A stretch of 64,000 nt of DNA from Bacteroidales bacterium (GTDB lineage Bacteria; Bacteroidota; Bacteroidia; Bacteroidales; ML635J-15), in contig JAFZWY010000056.1 of assembly GCA_017617125.1 (NCBI GenBank), forward strand, positions 62,001 through 126,000, in the 5' to 3' direction. This document shows positions 43,238-52,447 of this stretch, one piece after another. The position numbers and the translations under genes were made by a program. Within the stretch, counting starts at the first letter, position 1, and every line of letters starts with the position of its first letter. Under the pieces are notes generated by a model. It worked only from the letters and a program-made list of their open reading frames with translations. It did not search any database and was not told the origin of the DNA.

Positions 43238-44368
43238 CTATAGTCTCCTTCCTAGTTTTTCAATCATCATGTTCTTCCACTCGGAGAATGTTCCGTCGGC
43301 AATGTGCTGACGCGCCAAATCGACCAGATGCAAGTAGAATCCCAAGTTGTGAATGCTTGCAATCTGAGCCGCCAGCATTTCACCGGCAATGACCAAATGT
43401 CGCAGATATGCCTTCGAGTAGAACGAGTCGACAATCGTCGTACCGTTTTCGTCGAGCGGAGAGAAATCGTCCTTCCATTTCTCGTTGCGCATGTTCATTG
43501 TACCTTCCATTGTGAAAAGCATTCCGTTGCGGGCGTTGCGCGTAGGCATTACGCAGTCGAACATGTCGATACCGCGGGCTATACCCTCGAGAATATTTGC
43601 AGGAGTACCCACTCCCATAAGATAGCGAGGCTTGTCTTGCGGCAGGTGCTCGTTTACGATTTCGATCATGTCATACATCTGCTGTGTAGGTTCACCAACC
43701 GACAATCCGCCAATAGCATTGCCTTCGGCTCCTATGTCGGCGACATATTTTGCCGATTCTACGCGCAAGTCCTCGTAGGTGGAACCCTGCACTATCGGGA
43801 AGAATGCCTGCTTGTAACCATACAAGCCTTCGGTTTCGTTGAAGTGCTTCCAACCACGCGAAAGCCACGAGTTCGTAAGTTTCAACGACTTGGCAGCATA
43901 TCTGTAGTCGCATGGATAAGGCGTACACTCGTCGAAAGCCATCATGATGTCGGCACCGATGTTACGCTGAATATCAACAACACGCTCGGGTGTAAAAATA
44001 TGCTTCGACCCGTCGATATGACTTCTGAAGATAGCACCGTCGGCGGTAAGTTTACGGCAGTCGGCCATCGAAAACACCTGAAATCCTCCACTGTCGGTAA
44101 GTATAGGCCTGTCCCATCCGTTGAACTTATGCAAACCGCCAGCCTTGTTTATGATTTCGATTCCAGGACGCAGATAAAGATGATAAGTGTTGCCAAGTAT
44201 TATCTGTGCATCTATTTCGTTCTTAATTTCGTATGTATGAACACCCTTTACCGTTCCACAGGTACCTACAGGCATGAAAATCGGCGTTTGGATGTCGCCA
44301 TGGTCAGTGGTAATCACACCACGACGGGCGTTAGTCTTGTCGTCTTTATGTAAAATTGTAAAATTCAT
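43238..44368 (-). CDS. tgt: Queuine tRNA-ribosyltransferase
   Basis: The start at 44368 (MNFTILHKDDKTNARRG) gives 376 residues; an upstream in-frame start at 44386 is less likely. The TIM barrel has the substrate-binding LTDSGGFQVFSM, the GGLSVGEP loop and the catalytic region MFDCVMPTRNARNG. The enzyme swaps guanine 34 for preQ1 in tRNAs with GUN anticodons. The C-terminal zinc site of classic Tgt (CxCxxC...H) is not there: the corresponding segment reads PLDENGTTIVDSFYSKAYLRHL without Cys. I recall the same substitution in other Bacteroidetes Tgt proteins. Confidence 0.95.
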   Translation of the reverse strand: MNFTILHKDDKTNARRGVITTDHGDIQTPIFMPVGTCGTVKGVHTYEIKNEIDAQIILGNTYHLYLRPGIEIINKAGGLHKFNGWDRPILTDSGGFQVFSMADCRKLTADGAIFRSHIDGSKHIFTPERVVDIQRNIGADIMMAFDECTPYPCDYRYAAKSLKLTNSWLSRGWKHFNETEGLYGYKQAFFPIVQGSTYEDLRVESAKYVADIGAEGNAIGGLSVGEPTQQMYDMIEIVNEHLPQDKPRYLMGVGTPANILEGIARGIDMFDCVMPTRNARNGMLFTMEGTMNMRNEKWKDDFSPLDENGTTIVDSFYSKAYLRHLVIAGEMLAAQIASIHNLGFYLHLVDLARQHIADGTFSEWKNMMIEKLGRRL

Positions 44369-44432
44369 GGTGCAAAGATAATTCAATTTTGGATTTTATA
44401 ATGTGCATGCAATGCATTATATCACGACAAAT

Positions 44433-44466
44433 AAAAAGCACCGACTAAATAATAGTCAGTGCTTTA
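44433..44466 (-). terminator. Rho-independent terminator of the GGGtGRT operon
   Basis: On the minus strand AAAGCACTGACTA pairs with TAGTCGGTGCTTT and is followed by a short U-rich run. It starts about 20 bases after the GGGtGRT stop. Confidence 0.8.
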
Positions 44467-44484
44467 TTGTAAATGATAATAATC

Positions 44485-45495
44485 TTACTTCTTCATTGCT
44501 TCCTCTACCGATACGGCTACAGCGACTGTTGCGCCAACCATAGGGTTGTTGCCCATTCCGAGGAATCCCATCATCTCGACATGTGCCGGAACCGATGACG
44601 AACCTGCAAACTGAGCATCGGAGTGCATACGTCCCATGGTATCGGTCATACCGTACGAAGCAGGACCAGCAGCCATATTGTCGGGATGAAGAGTACGGCC
44701 AGTTCCACCGCCCGAAGCAACCGAGAAATACTTCTTACCTGCAAGTATTCTTTCCTTCTTGTATGTACCTGCAACCGGGTGCTGGAAACGTGTTGGGTTG
44801 GTCGAGTTACCAGTAATCGATACGTCAACGTCTTCCTTCCACATTATTGCAACACCTTCGCGAACATCGTCGGCACCATAGCAGTTGACCTTTGCACGCG
44901 GACCGTTGGAATATGCCTTGCGACGTACTTCCTTAAGTTCTCCAGTGTAGTAGTCGAACTCGGTCTGCACATATGTGAAACCGTTGATACGCGAAATTAT
45001 CATTGCAGCATCCTTTCCGAGTCCGTTGAGGATTACACGGAGAGGATTTTTACGCACCTTGTTTGCCATTTCGGCAATCTTAATTGCACCTTCGGCAGCA
45101 GCGAACGATTCGTGACCTGCGAGGAAAGCAAAGCACTGTGTTTCTTCGCTTAGCAGACGAGCAGCCAAGTTACCATGTCCGCGGCCAACCTTGCGGTCGT
45201 CGGCTACAGAACCTTTTATGCAGAATGCCTGCAGACCTTCTCCGATTGCCTCTGCAGCTTCGGCAGCAGTCTTGCATCCTTTCTTGATTGCTATTGCAGC
45301 ACCAACAACGTAAGCCCATTTTGCATTCTCGAAACAAATATTTTGTGTCTGTTCGCATTCGAGGTATGGGTCGATTCCGTACTGGTCGCATATCTTATTT
45401 GCTTCTTCAATAGAAGCTATGCCGTATGAGTTGAGGACCTTGGTGATGTTCTCCATGCGGCGCTCTTGACTTTCAAATTTTATATCTCGTATCAT
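44485..45495 (-). CDS. GGGtGRT protein, function unknown
   Basis: The 336-residue protein carries the name-giving ASGGGTGRTLHPDNMA block and is otherwise conserved along its whole length (FESQERRMENITKVLNSYGI at the start). It is soluble, with no signal peptide or membrane helix. It appears together with a NifU-like scaffold gene in many anaerobes, and here follows that gene by 22 bases on the same strand. The C-terminal Gly/Ala-rich GFLGMGNNPMVGATVAVAVS hints at a cofactor or substrate pocket. A role with Fe-S or metal-sulphur chemistry is inferred only from the neighbour. A terminator follows. Confidence 0.85.
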   Translation of the reverse strand: MIRDIKFESQERRMENITKVLNSYGIASIEEANKICDQYGIDPYLECEQTQNICFENAKWAYVVGAAIAIKKGCKTAAEAAEAIGEGLQAFCIKGSVADDRKVGRGHGNLAARLLSEETQCFAFLAGHESFAAAEGAIKIAEMANKVRKNPLRVILNGLGKDAAMIISRINGFTYVQTEFDYYTGELKEVRRKAYSNGPRAKVNCYGADDVREGVAIMWKEDVDVSITGNSTNPTRFQHPVAGTYKKERILAGKKYFSVASGGGTGRTLHPDNMAAGPASYGMTDTMGRMHSDAQFAGSSSVPAHVEMMGFLGMGNNPMVGATVAVAVSVEEAMKK

Positions 45496-45517
45496 AGTTG
45501 ATAATCATTTAGGTTTG

Positions 45518-46219
45518 TTATTCAATTCTTGGATCTATGAATTTTACTGCGCCCTGTTCCTTTGAGAAACGACCATAGCTTGCAGTTGCCTTCTTGAGTG
45601 CTTCGTTTGCATCGGTACCCTTCTTTATAAGGTCCATCATAACGCCAAGGCGAACAAATTCGTAACCGCAAACTTCATCGTCTTCGTCGAGAGCAATCTT
45701 AGTTACATAACCTTCGGCCATTTCGAGGTAACGAACGCCTTTTTCCTTGGTAGCAAACATTGTTGCAATCTGCGAACGGAGGCCCTTGCCTAAGTCTTCG
45801 AGTCCGGCACCAATTACAAGACCGCCTTCGGAGAATGCCGATTGGGTACGACCATAGACAATCTGCAGGAAAAGTTCGCGCATTGCGGTATTGATAGCAT
45901 CGCATACGAGGTCGGTGTTGAGGGCTTCGAGCAAAGTCTTTCCGACAAGGATTTCGCCAGCCATTGCTGCAGAATGTGTCATTCCCGAGCATCCGATAGT
46001 TTCAACCAGTGCTTCCTCGATAATACCATCCTTTACATTAAGCGTAAGCTTGCAGGCTCCCTGCTGAGGTGCACACCAGCCAATGCCGTGTGTCAAACCA
46101 GATATATCTTTTACTTCCTTTACCTTTACCCATTTGCCTTCTTCGGGGATAGGCGCTGGACCATGGTTAGGACCTTTTTTCACGCAACACATGTGCTGCA
46201 CTTCGTGTGAATAAATCAT
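45518..46219 (-). CDS. NifU-like iron-sulphur cluster assembly scaffold
   Basis: The 233-residue protein has the NifU/IscU-type fold segments GWCAPQQGACKLTLNV and TIGCSGMTHSAAMAGEILVG, with Cys residues that could hold a transient cluster. There is no C-terminal NFU domain. The N-terminal ~45 residues include a CC pair (MCCVKKGPNHGP). It belongs to the branch of scaffold proteins that travels with GGGtGRT protein, and precedes that gene directly. Delivery of clusters to GGGtGRT protein is a guess from context. Confidence 0.85.
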   Translation of the reverse strand: MIYSHEVQHMCCVKKGPNHGPAPIPEEGKWVKVKEVKDISGLTHGIGWCAPQQGACKLTLNVKDGIIEEALVETIGCSGMTHSAAMAGEILVGKTLLEALNTDLVCDAINTAMRELFLQIVYGRTQSAFSEGGLVIGAGLEDLGKGLRSQIATMFATKEKGVRYLEMAEGYVTKIALDEDDEVCGYEFVRLGVMMDLIKKGTDANEALKKATASYGRFSKEQGAVKFIDPRIE

Positions 46220-46290
46220 AAATCGTAATATTTTAGTTGTTAGCTATTTGTGTTAAAACATAAAAAAAATTAATAGTCTTCCGACCATTG

Positions 46291-46298
46291 CAAAAATA
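46291..46298 (-). promoter_or_regulatory. -7 box upstream of the NifU-like gene
   Basis: On the minus strand TATTTTTG matches the TAnnTTTG consensus about 70 bases before the start codon; a TTTTGTG further up could be the -33 box. Confidence 0.45.
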
Positions 46299-46373
46299 TG
46301 TAAAAGTTTGACACAAAATATTATATAGCAGGGGTTTGTATGTGTTTTTTTTAACAGCAAAATGTTAATGAGC

Positions 46374-46417
46374 AAAAAAAAGAATAAGGGGCAAGTTTTA
46401 GAAACCCGCCCCTTACT
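46374..46417 (-). terminator. Terminator of the 467-residue T9SS protein gene
   Basis: On the minus strand AAGGGGCGGGTTT pairs with AACTTGCCCCTT (some G-U pairs) and a run of eight U follows. It lies about 30 bases after the stop at 46449. Confidence 0.85.
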
Positions 46418-46448
46418 TTGCTTTAATTAGTAACTTATATCTAATAAA

Positions 46449-47852
46449 TTACTTTACAACGTTGATCTTAATTACGCTTTCGTTAACCTTTACGAAGTAG
46501 GTTCCGTTTGCGAAGCTGCTAGCGTCGATAGTCTGGTTCGAAGCTGCATTTTCGATGTTTGCAACAACCTGACCAAGTGAGTTAACAACTACGATAGTAG
46601 CACCTTCAGCGTTAGCAACGGTGAACATGTCGTTTGCTGGGTTTGGATATACAGAAACTGCTTCTGCAACGTTTTCTTCAACTGAAGCGGTTACTCTTGT
46701 AACAGCAATGCAAGTTTCGTTGTCACTAAGATCAGGATCTGTTCCTGCATAAGTTACATTTAAGCAAATGTTCATTGTTCCCGAAAGACCTAACTGATCC
46801 ATTTCTTCAGCAGTAAATTGCATTGGAGCATACTGACCTTCAGTTTGAGAGAAGTTGATAGGCATAAAGTAACCATTTCCAAGGTTATCTGATTCAGAAA
46901 GTTCGTATGTATACGAAAATGCTTCAGCACCGTCTACAGTAATAGCAAAAGTAATATTCTGAGTTGCTGCATCTGGACCATTGTTCTGGATTGCTGGGTA
47001 AAGAGTCAAATTGTCAGTTGGCTGCAAAGTCATAGTTGTTGCAGCATAATTTGTTGGGTTAGGATATGTATTCAAGAACATAGCTTCGAGGTTTGATGTT
47101 GGAACATATGCGCCCGAACCTTGAACATAAATCTGGAAGCAAGGTAACTGGTAGAAGAATGCAACATTAGGCTGAGTTGTATAGTCTAAGCCATACCATG
47201 CATCAATATCAAGATATGAATCATTTTCATAAATCAAGTACGGAGCACCTGACCAATCAGTTATGGTCAATTCAGGTTCTGCCGTCTGTGCTTGATATGC
47301 AGAATAGTCAACAGCTGTAGAAATCTGATCGCCCCGTGCACCAACAAGCAACGACTGTCCGTTGCATTGAAGTACAACCCAGTAGTTTGCACTTGTAATA
47401 GTGTAAGGAGTAGTAAGGTCTACAATCTGCTCACCATAAGTTGTAGCTGTGAAATCCTGAGTATATGCAAGAGTTCCAAGAAGAGCATCGTTATCATTAG
47501 CATAACCCTGAGAAATAAATGCATCGTCCAATCCTGAACCCTGGTAAATCTTGATTGTGAAACTCATGCTTGTGTATGCAGCATAGGATGCATTTTGATA
47601 GTTGTAGAATTTAATTTTTGTAACCTGTTCGCCAGCAGTTGTTGCTCCAGCATACAATTCTGGACGCAAAATAACATACTCACCAGCCTCTCTCTTCCAA
47701 TAAGAAGATGCTCCTGCAGAACCATACCAACCAGTTTCCCTAGCTTGGTTAATCTGTGTATCCAATGTATTATTCGACAAAGGCATAGCCTTCTGTGCGA
47801 AGCACACACTACCTAATAATAAGGCAGCTAAAATCATGTAAAATTTCTTCAT
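46449..47852 (-). CDS. T9SS-exported surface protein with type A sorting domain
   Basis: The 467-residue protein has a clear signal peptide (MKKFYMILAALLLGSVCFAQ). The mature part is beta-rich and rich in Tyr, Thr and Asn, with no catalytic motif recognised. Its last ~80 residues form a type IX sorting domain (SVYPNPANDMFTV, VVNSLGQVVANIENA, FANGTYFVKV). A textbook Bacteroidetes promoter and a strong terminator flank it, so it is probably a well-expressed single-gene unit. Function is unknown. Confidence 0.9.
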   Translation of the reverse strand: MKKFYMILAALLLGSVCFAQKAMPLSNNTLDTQINQARETGWYGSAGASSYWKREAGEYVILRPELYAGATTAGEQVTKIKFYNYQNASYAAYTSMSFTIKIYQGSGLDDAFISQGYANDNDALLGTLAYTQDFTATTYGEQIVDLTTPYTITSANYWVVLQCNGQSLLVGARGDQISTAVDYSAYQAQTAEPELTITDWSGAPYLIYENDSYLDIDAWYGLDYTTQPNVAFFYQLPCFQIYVQGSGAYVPTSNLEAMFLNTYPNPTNYAATTMTLQPTDNLTLYPAIQNNGPDAATQNITFAITVDGAEAFSYTYELSESDNLGNGYFMPINFSQTEGQYAPMQFTAEEMDQLGLSGTMNICLNVTYAGTDPDLSDNETCIAVTRVTASVEENVAEAVSVYPNPANDMFTVANAEGATIVVVNSLGQVVANIENAASNQTIDASSFANGTYFVKVNESVIKINVVK

Positions 47853-47902
47853 AACATTTAAATTTAAATTAATAATAAGTTTGCTTTTATGAATTGCAAT
47901 TG

Positions 47903-47933
47903 CAAATATAATAAATTTTTCAATCCGTGCAAA
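47903..47933 (-). promoter_or_regulatory. Near-consensus Bacteroidetes promoter
   Basis: On the minus strand TTTG (47930-47933) and TATATTTG (47903-47910) are separated by 19 bases, the consensus -33/-7 arrangement. Transcription should begin about 45 bases before the T9SS protein start at 47852. Confidence 0.75.
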
Positions 47934-48079
47934 CTTTTTTTGAATTTTTATTTTTCAACATGCTGATAATATGGGCAATTTATTGCACATTGGAACCAAT
48001 AAAAGGACAATGATACCTAAAAACATTCGGTAGATATAAAAACCACAGCACAGCTCAGCATCGAATCGTTGAACCCTTT

Positions 48080-48355
48080 AATACAGAAACGGCGAAGTCA
48101 TTGAATGGCTTACTTCGACCTCGCTCAGCACATCGCAGTACAAGTAGCCCTCAACGAAGTTAACATTTAGCTCGGCGCAAGCCAAAAACAAAAACAAAAA
48201 AAGCGGAATCAGATGCTGAAACAAGTTCAGCATGACATTCCGCTTTTTTAGAAACGCGAAGCATTGAAACGGCGTAGCCACTGAAACCTAGAAACAATTT
48301 CAAACGCCGAAGGCATAGAAACGGCGTCAGCCATTGAAACCTTGAAACGGCGAAG
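48080..48355. repeat. GAAAC/mini-hairpin repeat array
   Basis: The array contains hairpin words GCGAAGC, GGCGTAGCC, GCCGAAGGC, GGCGTCAGCC and GGCGAAGCC, joined by ATTGAAAC, CTGAAAC and ATAGAAAC linkers, and one CTCAACGAAGTTAA phrase. A terminator-like hairpin (48196-48249) is embedded. CTTCGACCTCGCTCAG (near 48115) belongs to a second dispersed word seen at 63.6 kb. Nothing in 47853-48356 looks like a gene. Confidence 0.7.
48196..48249. terminator. Large bidirectional hairpin built around a dispersed palindrome
   Basis: GCGGAAT (48203-48209) pairs with ATTCCGC (48237-48243), with A- and T-runs outside. Inside lies ATGCTGAA-ACAAG-TTCAGCAT (48213-48233), a member of the palindrome family also at 31277 and 61143. 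It can end the 1167-residue protein transcript. Confidence 0.75.
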
Positions 48356-48356
48356 C

Positions 48357-51300
48357 CTAAAAATACGCTCTCACTTCCACGCTTGCCGTATGTATCACTG
48401 GCGAAGCCTCGCTCTTGCGACCATTGTACGATAGGTTGATTTGTAATCCGTTGGCTAGCTGACGCTGGAAATTAATGCCCCACGTAAAATTCATGCCCGG
48501 CTGCAGTCCTTGAAGCATCTCATAGTCGATGGCAGAATTGCCACTGCTGGCATACTTATAATATATAAAGTTGAAATTGGCGTTGAGAGAACCTTTTTTC
48601 ACAGAATTGAGGCGGTATTCAAGTCCGACATTGTTGCTGGTAAGTTTTTCGGTGCCCGATGTATTTTCCTTCTGCTCGAAATTGTAGGTTAGCGAAATGC
48701 GGTTGTTTATGTTCGGCTGCACATTGAACTGGAAATCGTCCTTGATACTGGCAATTTTGTAGTCCTTGGCGGTGAAAAACTGCGATTCGTAACCTTTCCT
48801 GCCGAAAATTGTCGAGTTCTGCATTCCCACCTTGGGCGAAATGTTGTACCTGATAAGAATATTCTGTGTGAAATTTGTTCGTAAGTCAAATCCAGTGGTT
48901 AGCAGACTCTTACCCTTCACCGACTGCACAATGTAGTCGATGCCGAACTTTGGTTTTCCTCGGTTGAACGACAAGCTGTTGCGGATGGTCGAGTTCATCG
49001 AGACAAGCTCGTCGAGGCTGATGTTCTGCGCAAACGGATTTGCAAATTCGGCAATCTTGTCCGAGGTGTTTTTCTGCGAAATGCTATATGCAAACTGGTC
49101 GGAGAAACGGCTAAGGAACTTGAGGAAACCTTTCTTCGACTTCCAGCGCACTGCAGGATTTATGTTGAGGCTCTGGTTGAATTTGTTGGCATACACCTTT
49201 ATATATTCTGTGGATGGCATCTGCACGCGGATGAAGTTGGCTTGGTCGGCAAAGAATGCGACCTCGAACTCGTCGATTTCCTGCACACCATTGCCGTTGT
49301 AGTCGGTCCAAGTGTAAACGCCTTGTCCGGGAGCAACTTCAATGTAAGTATATTCAATCTTGTTTTCCAATCCCGAACCTATTTCGTACAAGGTCGATGA
49401 TGTTATTGCTCCCTTCCACAACTTGAAGTTGTATTCGAGTTTGCCAGTGAGGTTGTCTTCGGGTTCGGCGCTATAAAGCAGAGTGTCACGCACTTGCAAC
49501 AATCGGTAGTTGATGGTCGCTTTCAGGCGGTGGTTGTTCTTTCCGCCGACTTCCGACGACAACGAAAAGTCGTGTGCGCGGGTGGCATCCTTCAAGATGT
49601 CGAGGCTCTGCTTGCGGTCGTTGCGGAACTTGTACGACAGCATAAACTTTTGCCTTGCCGAGTCTGACGTACCGGCAAATCCTTCGTACTGGCTGTACGA
49701 ATAGCTGTTTGCCAGCAAGGTACCTTCGGCGTTGTGCCAAACATTACGCTCGCCTTCTTCGCGTGCACCGACCATTATCTTGCCAAAAGTCTTGGAAATG
49801 TCGAGCTTGTGTCGCAAAAACTGTGTTTTGTTGAGCGAATCGGCACTTGCAAGCAACGAGGCGTTTCCGCTGATATGCCATGTGCCAAGCCTGTAGTCGG
49901 ACGAAAGGTCATTTTTCCAGCCCGAATATTCGATGCCACGATTTATGTATGATGTTGTGTAGAGCGAATTTCCGTGCTTGCGGTTGGCGTATCGGATATG
50001 TCCGCCAGCAACATTCTCGCAGTGCGAATCGGCATAGTAAGAACCTATGTTCCAGTCCCTTGTGAATTCGGTTTCGCGGAAATATTCTACGGCTTCGAAG
50101 TTGCGGTTCAGAAATTCGTAGTTGACATCGAAACTAAGGCTGTTCTTTTCGGTTTTCACAAGGTATTGCTCGACAGTTGTCTTTACCGCCACGCCGAAGT
50201 TGTCGCCACGGTCGAGTTTCGAGAAGGTATTACGGTCGTTGTTCGACAATGCCACTTCGACCGATGCGCTTGTCTTTTCGCCGAACTTAGACTTTGCGCC
50301 GAATGTCGCCATTTGCTTTTTCTGAGGCGCAACTATCTTGGTATAAGGGATATAGTTTCCCTGCGGCACACCATTTACAGGTGCAACCCACTCGTACACC
50401 CTGCCGTTTGCCGACGACACTCCGCGCACATAGTCGCCCTTGTTTTCGCCCACAAGCGAAAACGAAACCCTATAGAAAGCGTCCTGCTCGTTGGTACTGT
50501 ACACAAAAACCGAATCGTATTGCACGCCATCGACAATGGTATCGACAACCTTGTAGCGCACCTCGTCGATGTTGAAGCCGAGGCTGTCGTAACCGGGGAT
50601 AATGGCTTGGTCGAGATTGTCGCCGATGCCTGCCATCAGTCGCTTGTCGGAATCGCGCAGGTCCATATTGATGGGCTGGTTCTTGCTGTCGCCTTCGTGG
50701 TAGAGGTTGAGCCAGACCTCAGTGTTGTCGATTTTCAAGCTATTTGACGAGGTGACGAGGAATCGCGTGTAGTTCTGGTCGGTGTACTCAAATTCTACGA
50801 TTATACGCTTGTCCTTGTTGATGGGCTGGTGCGCCGTGAAGGTAATCTCACCGAGGTTGTAGTCGATGACATAGTCGCGGTCGCTTCCGCGCGACATCAG
50901 GATTCCGTCGATGTAAACCTTTTCGGTTCCAGCGAGCACCACCACATACGCCTCGTTGTTGGCACCAGTAAGTCGGTACGGACCTTGGTTGCCCTCCACG
51001 CCCGAAATCTGCATCTTATGGTACTTGCCCTTCGCAACAGCCGCGCCAATCGAAGCGTTCAGTTCGCCAGCATTATGCTTTGCCGTCTCGAAAGTCTTTT
51101 TGCCCGAAAGGTGTATTCCCTGCGACTTCTTGTAGTAGTTGAGGAAATATCCCTGCGGTTTCTTCTGCTCGAAATCGCCGGCAATAAGCGCAAACTTGGA
51201 GTTGTAAATCTTGATGAAAACCTTATCGAACTCCTGCAGGTTCTGCGAGTTGCCGTCGGGCTGGATGGGGATGTTGTTGTCGCTTATGACTGCCGAAATG

Positions 51301-51860
51301 AAAAGGTTGTCGCCTATTCTCCCGTCGAGTTGCAGGTCGAGGTTTGAGTTCATAATTACATTCTGGCTGTTGCCGAAGCTCACGCCACGCGAAATGCTTC
51401 CCTTGCGCGAAAGTTCGGTCTGCGAGAAGAAATCATCGTAGTTTTCCTTGGTCAGAATGAGGTCGTAGCCTGTGCGTTCGTGCTCGTGGTCGGAAAGCAT
51501 ATACTTGCTACGGTCGAATTTCTGTGCCGGCTTCGAGAAGTTTACGGGGAAGGTCTTGAAGCTGACTTTTGTCCCTGCTGGTGGCTTTTCGTCGAACACT
51601 ATGGTCGAGGTCTCAAAGTCGAAATGGTATTTTGCATCGACAGGATTTCCGTCGGCATCAACGAATTTTATGGAACTTTGCACCACGCTCATCGAGTCGA
51701 GCACCAGCGTATCGCCCTGCACCGACAGATTTTTCAGGCTTATCAGCGACTGTGCCGACAAATTCAATGCTGGCAACGTGGCAAGCATAAAAATTATGCA
51801 CGCCAAGCGAATCCACAAGGTGGAAAGCCGTTTGTCGCCGTTGCCGTTGCAAAGAATCAT
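48357..51860 (-). CDS. Large probable outer-membrane beta-barrel protein, unknown function
   Basis: The 1167-residue protein has a long-n-region signal peptide ending near LNLSAQS. The first ~350 residues are mixed (DGRIGDNLFISAVISDNNIP, IKIYNSKFALIAGDFEQ, AYVVVLAGTEKVYIDG). The remainder is a regular alternation of short amphipathic strands with aromatic ends, and the chain ends in Phe (VEVRAYF), as expected for a BAM-inserted barrel. There is no T9SS sorting domain and no plug typical of SusC/TonB receptors. I do not recognise the family with certainty. Its neighbours give no functional hint. A hairpin terminator and repeat array follow. Confidence 0.75.
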   Translation of the reverse strand: MILCNGNGDKRLSTLWIRLACIIFMLATLPALNLSAQSLISLKNLSVQGDTLVLDSMSVVQSSIKFVDADGNPVDAKYHFDFETSTIVFDEKPPAGTKVSFKTFPVNFSKPAQKFDRSKYMLSDHEHERTGYDLILTKENYDDFFSQTELSRKGSISRGVSFGNSQNVIMNSNLDLQLDGRIGDNLFISAVISDNNIPIQPDGNSQNLQEFDKVFIKIYNSKFALIAGDFEQKKPQGYFLNYYKKSQGIHLSGKKTFETAKHNAGELNASIGAAVAKGKYHKMQISGVEGNQGPYRLTGANNEAYVVVLAGTEKVYIDGILMSRGSDRDYVIDYNLGEITFTAHQPINKDKRIIVEFEYTDQNYTRFLVTSSNSLKIDNTEVWLNLYHEGDSKNQPINMDLRDSDKRLMAGIGDNLDQAIIPGYDSLGFNIDEVRYKVVDTIVDGVQYDSVFVYSTNEQDAFYRVSFSLVGENKGDYVRGVSSANGRVYEWVAPVNGVPQGNYIPYTKIVAPQKKQMATFGAKSKFGEKTSASVEVALSNNDRNTFSKLDRGDNFGVAVKTTVEQYLVKTEKNSLSFDVNYEFLNRNFEAVEYFRETEFTRDWNIGSYYADSHCENVAGGHIRYANRKHGNSLYTTSYINRGIEYSGWKNDLSSDYRLGTWHISGNASLLASADSLNKTQFLRHKLDISKTFGKIMVGAREEGERNVWHNAEGTLLANSYSYSQYEGFAGTSDSARQKFMLSYKFRNDRKQSLDILKDATRAHDFSLSSEVGGKNNHRLKATINYRLLQVRDTLLYSAEPEDNLTGKLEYNFKLWKGAITSSTLYEIGSGLENKIEYTYIEVAPGQGVYTWTDYNGNGVQEIDEFEVAFFADQANFIRVQMPSTEYIKVYANKFNQSLNINPAVRWKSKKGFLKFLSRFSDQFAYSISQKNTSDKIAEFANPFAQNISLDELVSMNSTIRNSLSFNRGKPKFGIDYIVQSVKGKSLLTTGFDLRTNFTQNILIRYNISPKVGMQNSTIFGRKGYESQFFTAKDYKIASIKDDFQFNVQPNINNRISLTYNFEQKENTSGTEKLTSNNVGLEYRLNSVKKGSLNANFNFIYYKYASSGNSAIDYEMLQGLQPGMNFTWGINFQRQLANGLQINLSYNGRKSEASPVIHTASVEVRAYF

Positions 51861-51995
51861 CCGAATTGCAAATACAATAAAACGGCAAATTTAAGCATTT
51901 ATGTTGTGAGAGGGGCAAAAAATCAAAAGTTCCAGGTTCAAAAGTTCAAAGATTCAAAGTTTAATTTGCTAGAACACATTCAATTTTCATATTCG

Positions 51996-52397
51996 CTACA
52001 TCGTTATAGCTGCACAAACACCAGTCGTCACTGCATATATCAAAAGATAGAAAATCGGTCGCTGAACAGGAATTTCCTTTGTTATTACTACAGTAATAAG
52101 ATATCCGACAAGGATTCCTGCCATACTGATATTTATATAATCCCTTTGCGCCCAAAACTCGACACTGGCAAAAAGCATAATCTTTATAACAAGATCGCCA
52201 ATAAATAGAGGCACGCTTTCCTTGTATATTCTACTTTTTACACTTGTTGTAACAAAAACACCGATAGACAACACCCATAACACTATGAAACAAATAACCG
52301 CGTACGGAATATTAGCAGCAGTCAGAATTGCACTTATCGAAAGCAATCCCAGAGTGGTGTAATCGATGATATTCTGTTTTCTAGTATAAGTATTCAT
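51996..52397 (-). CDS. Small four-helix membrane protein, paralogue A
   Basis: The ATG at 52397 (MNTYTRKQNIIDYTTLGLL) gives 133 residues; a TTG three codons earlier is possible. About four membrane helices are visible (for example IPYAVICFIVLWVLSIGVFV and the C-terminal YLLIYAVTTGVCAAITM). It is closely similar over its whole length to the next gene (51 bases away) and ends in the same residues. The pair is a tandem duplication. No known family is recognised. Confidence 0.72.
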   Translation of the reverse strand: MNTYTRKQNIIDYTTLGLLSISAILTAANIPYAVICFIVLWVLSIGVFVTTSVKSRIYKESVPLFIGDLVIKIMLFASVEFWAQRDYINISMAGILVGYLITVVITKEIPVQRPIFYLLIYAVTTGVCAAITM

Positions 52398-52447
52398 ATC
52401 GTACAAACTTTATTAACATTGCAAATATAAGACTTTGAGTATTTTCC

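Noticed and set aside
43304..44353. Long plus-strand open frame (349 codons) opposite tgt
   Set aside because: It is a mirror of a well-conserved housekeeping gene with no support of its own.
48078..48281. Small minus-strand open frame (67 codons) near 48.1 kb
   Set aside because: It is a translation of repeat DNA (the dispersed palindrome and array words), not a gene.
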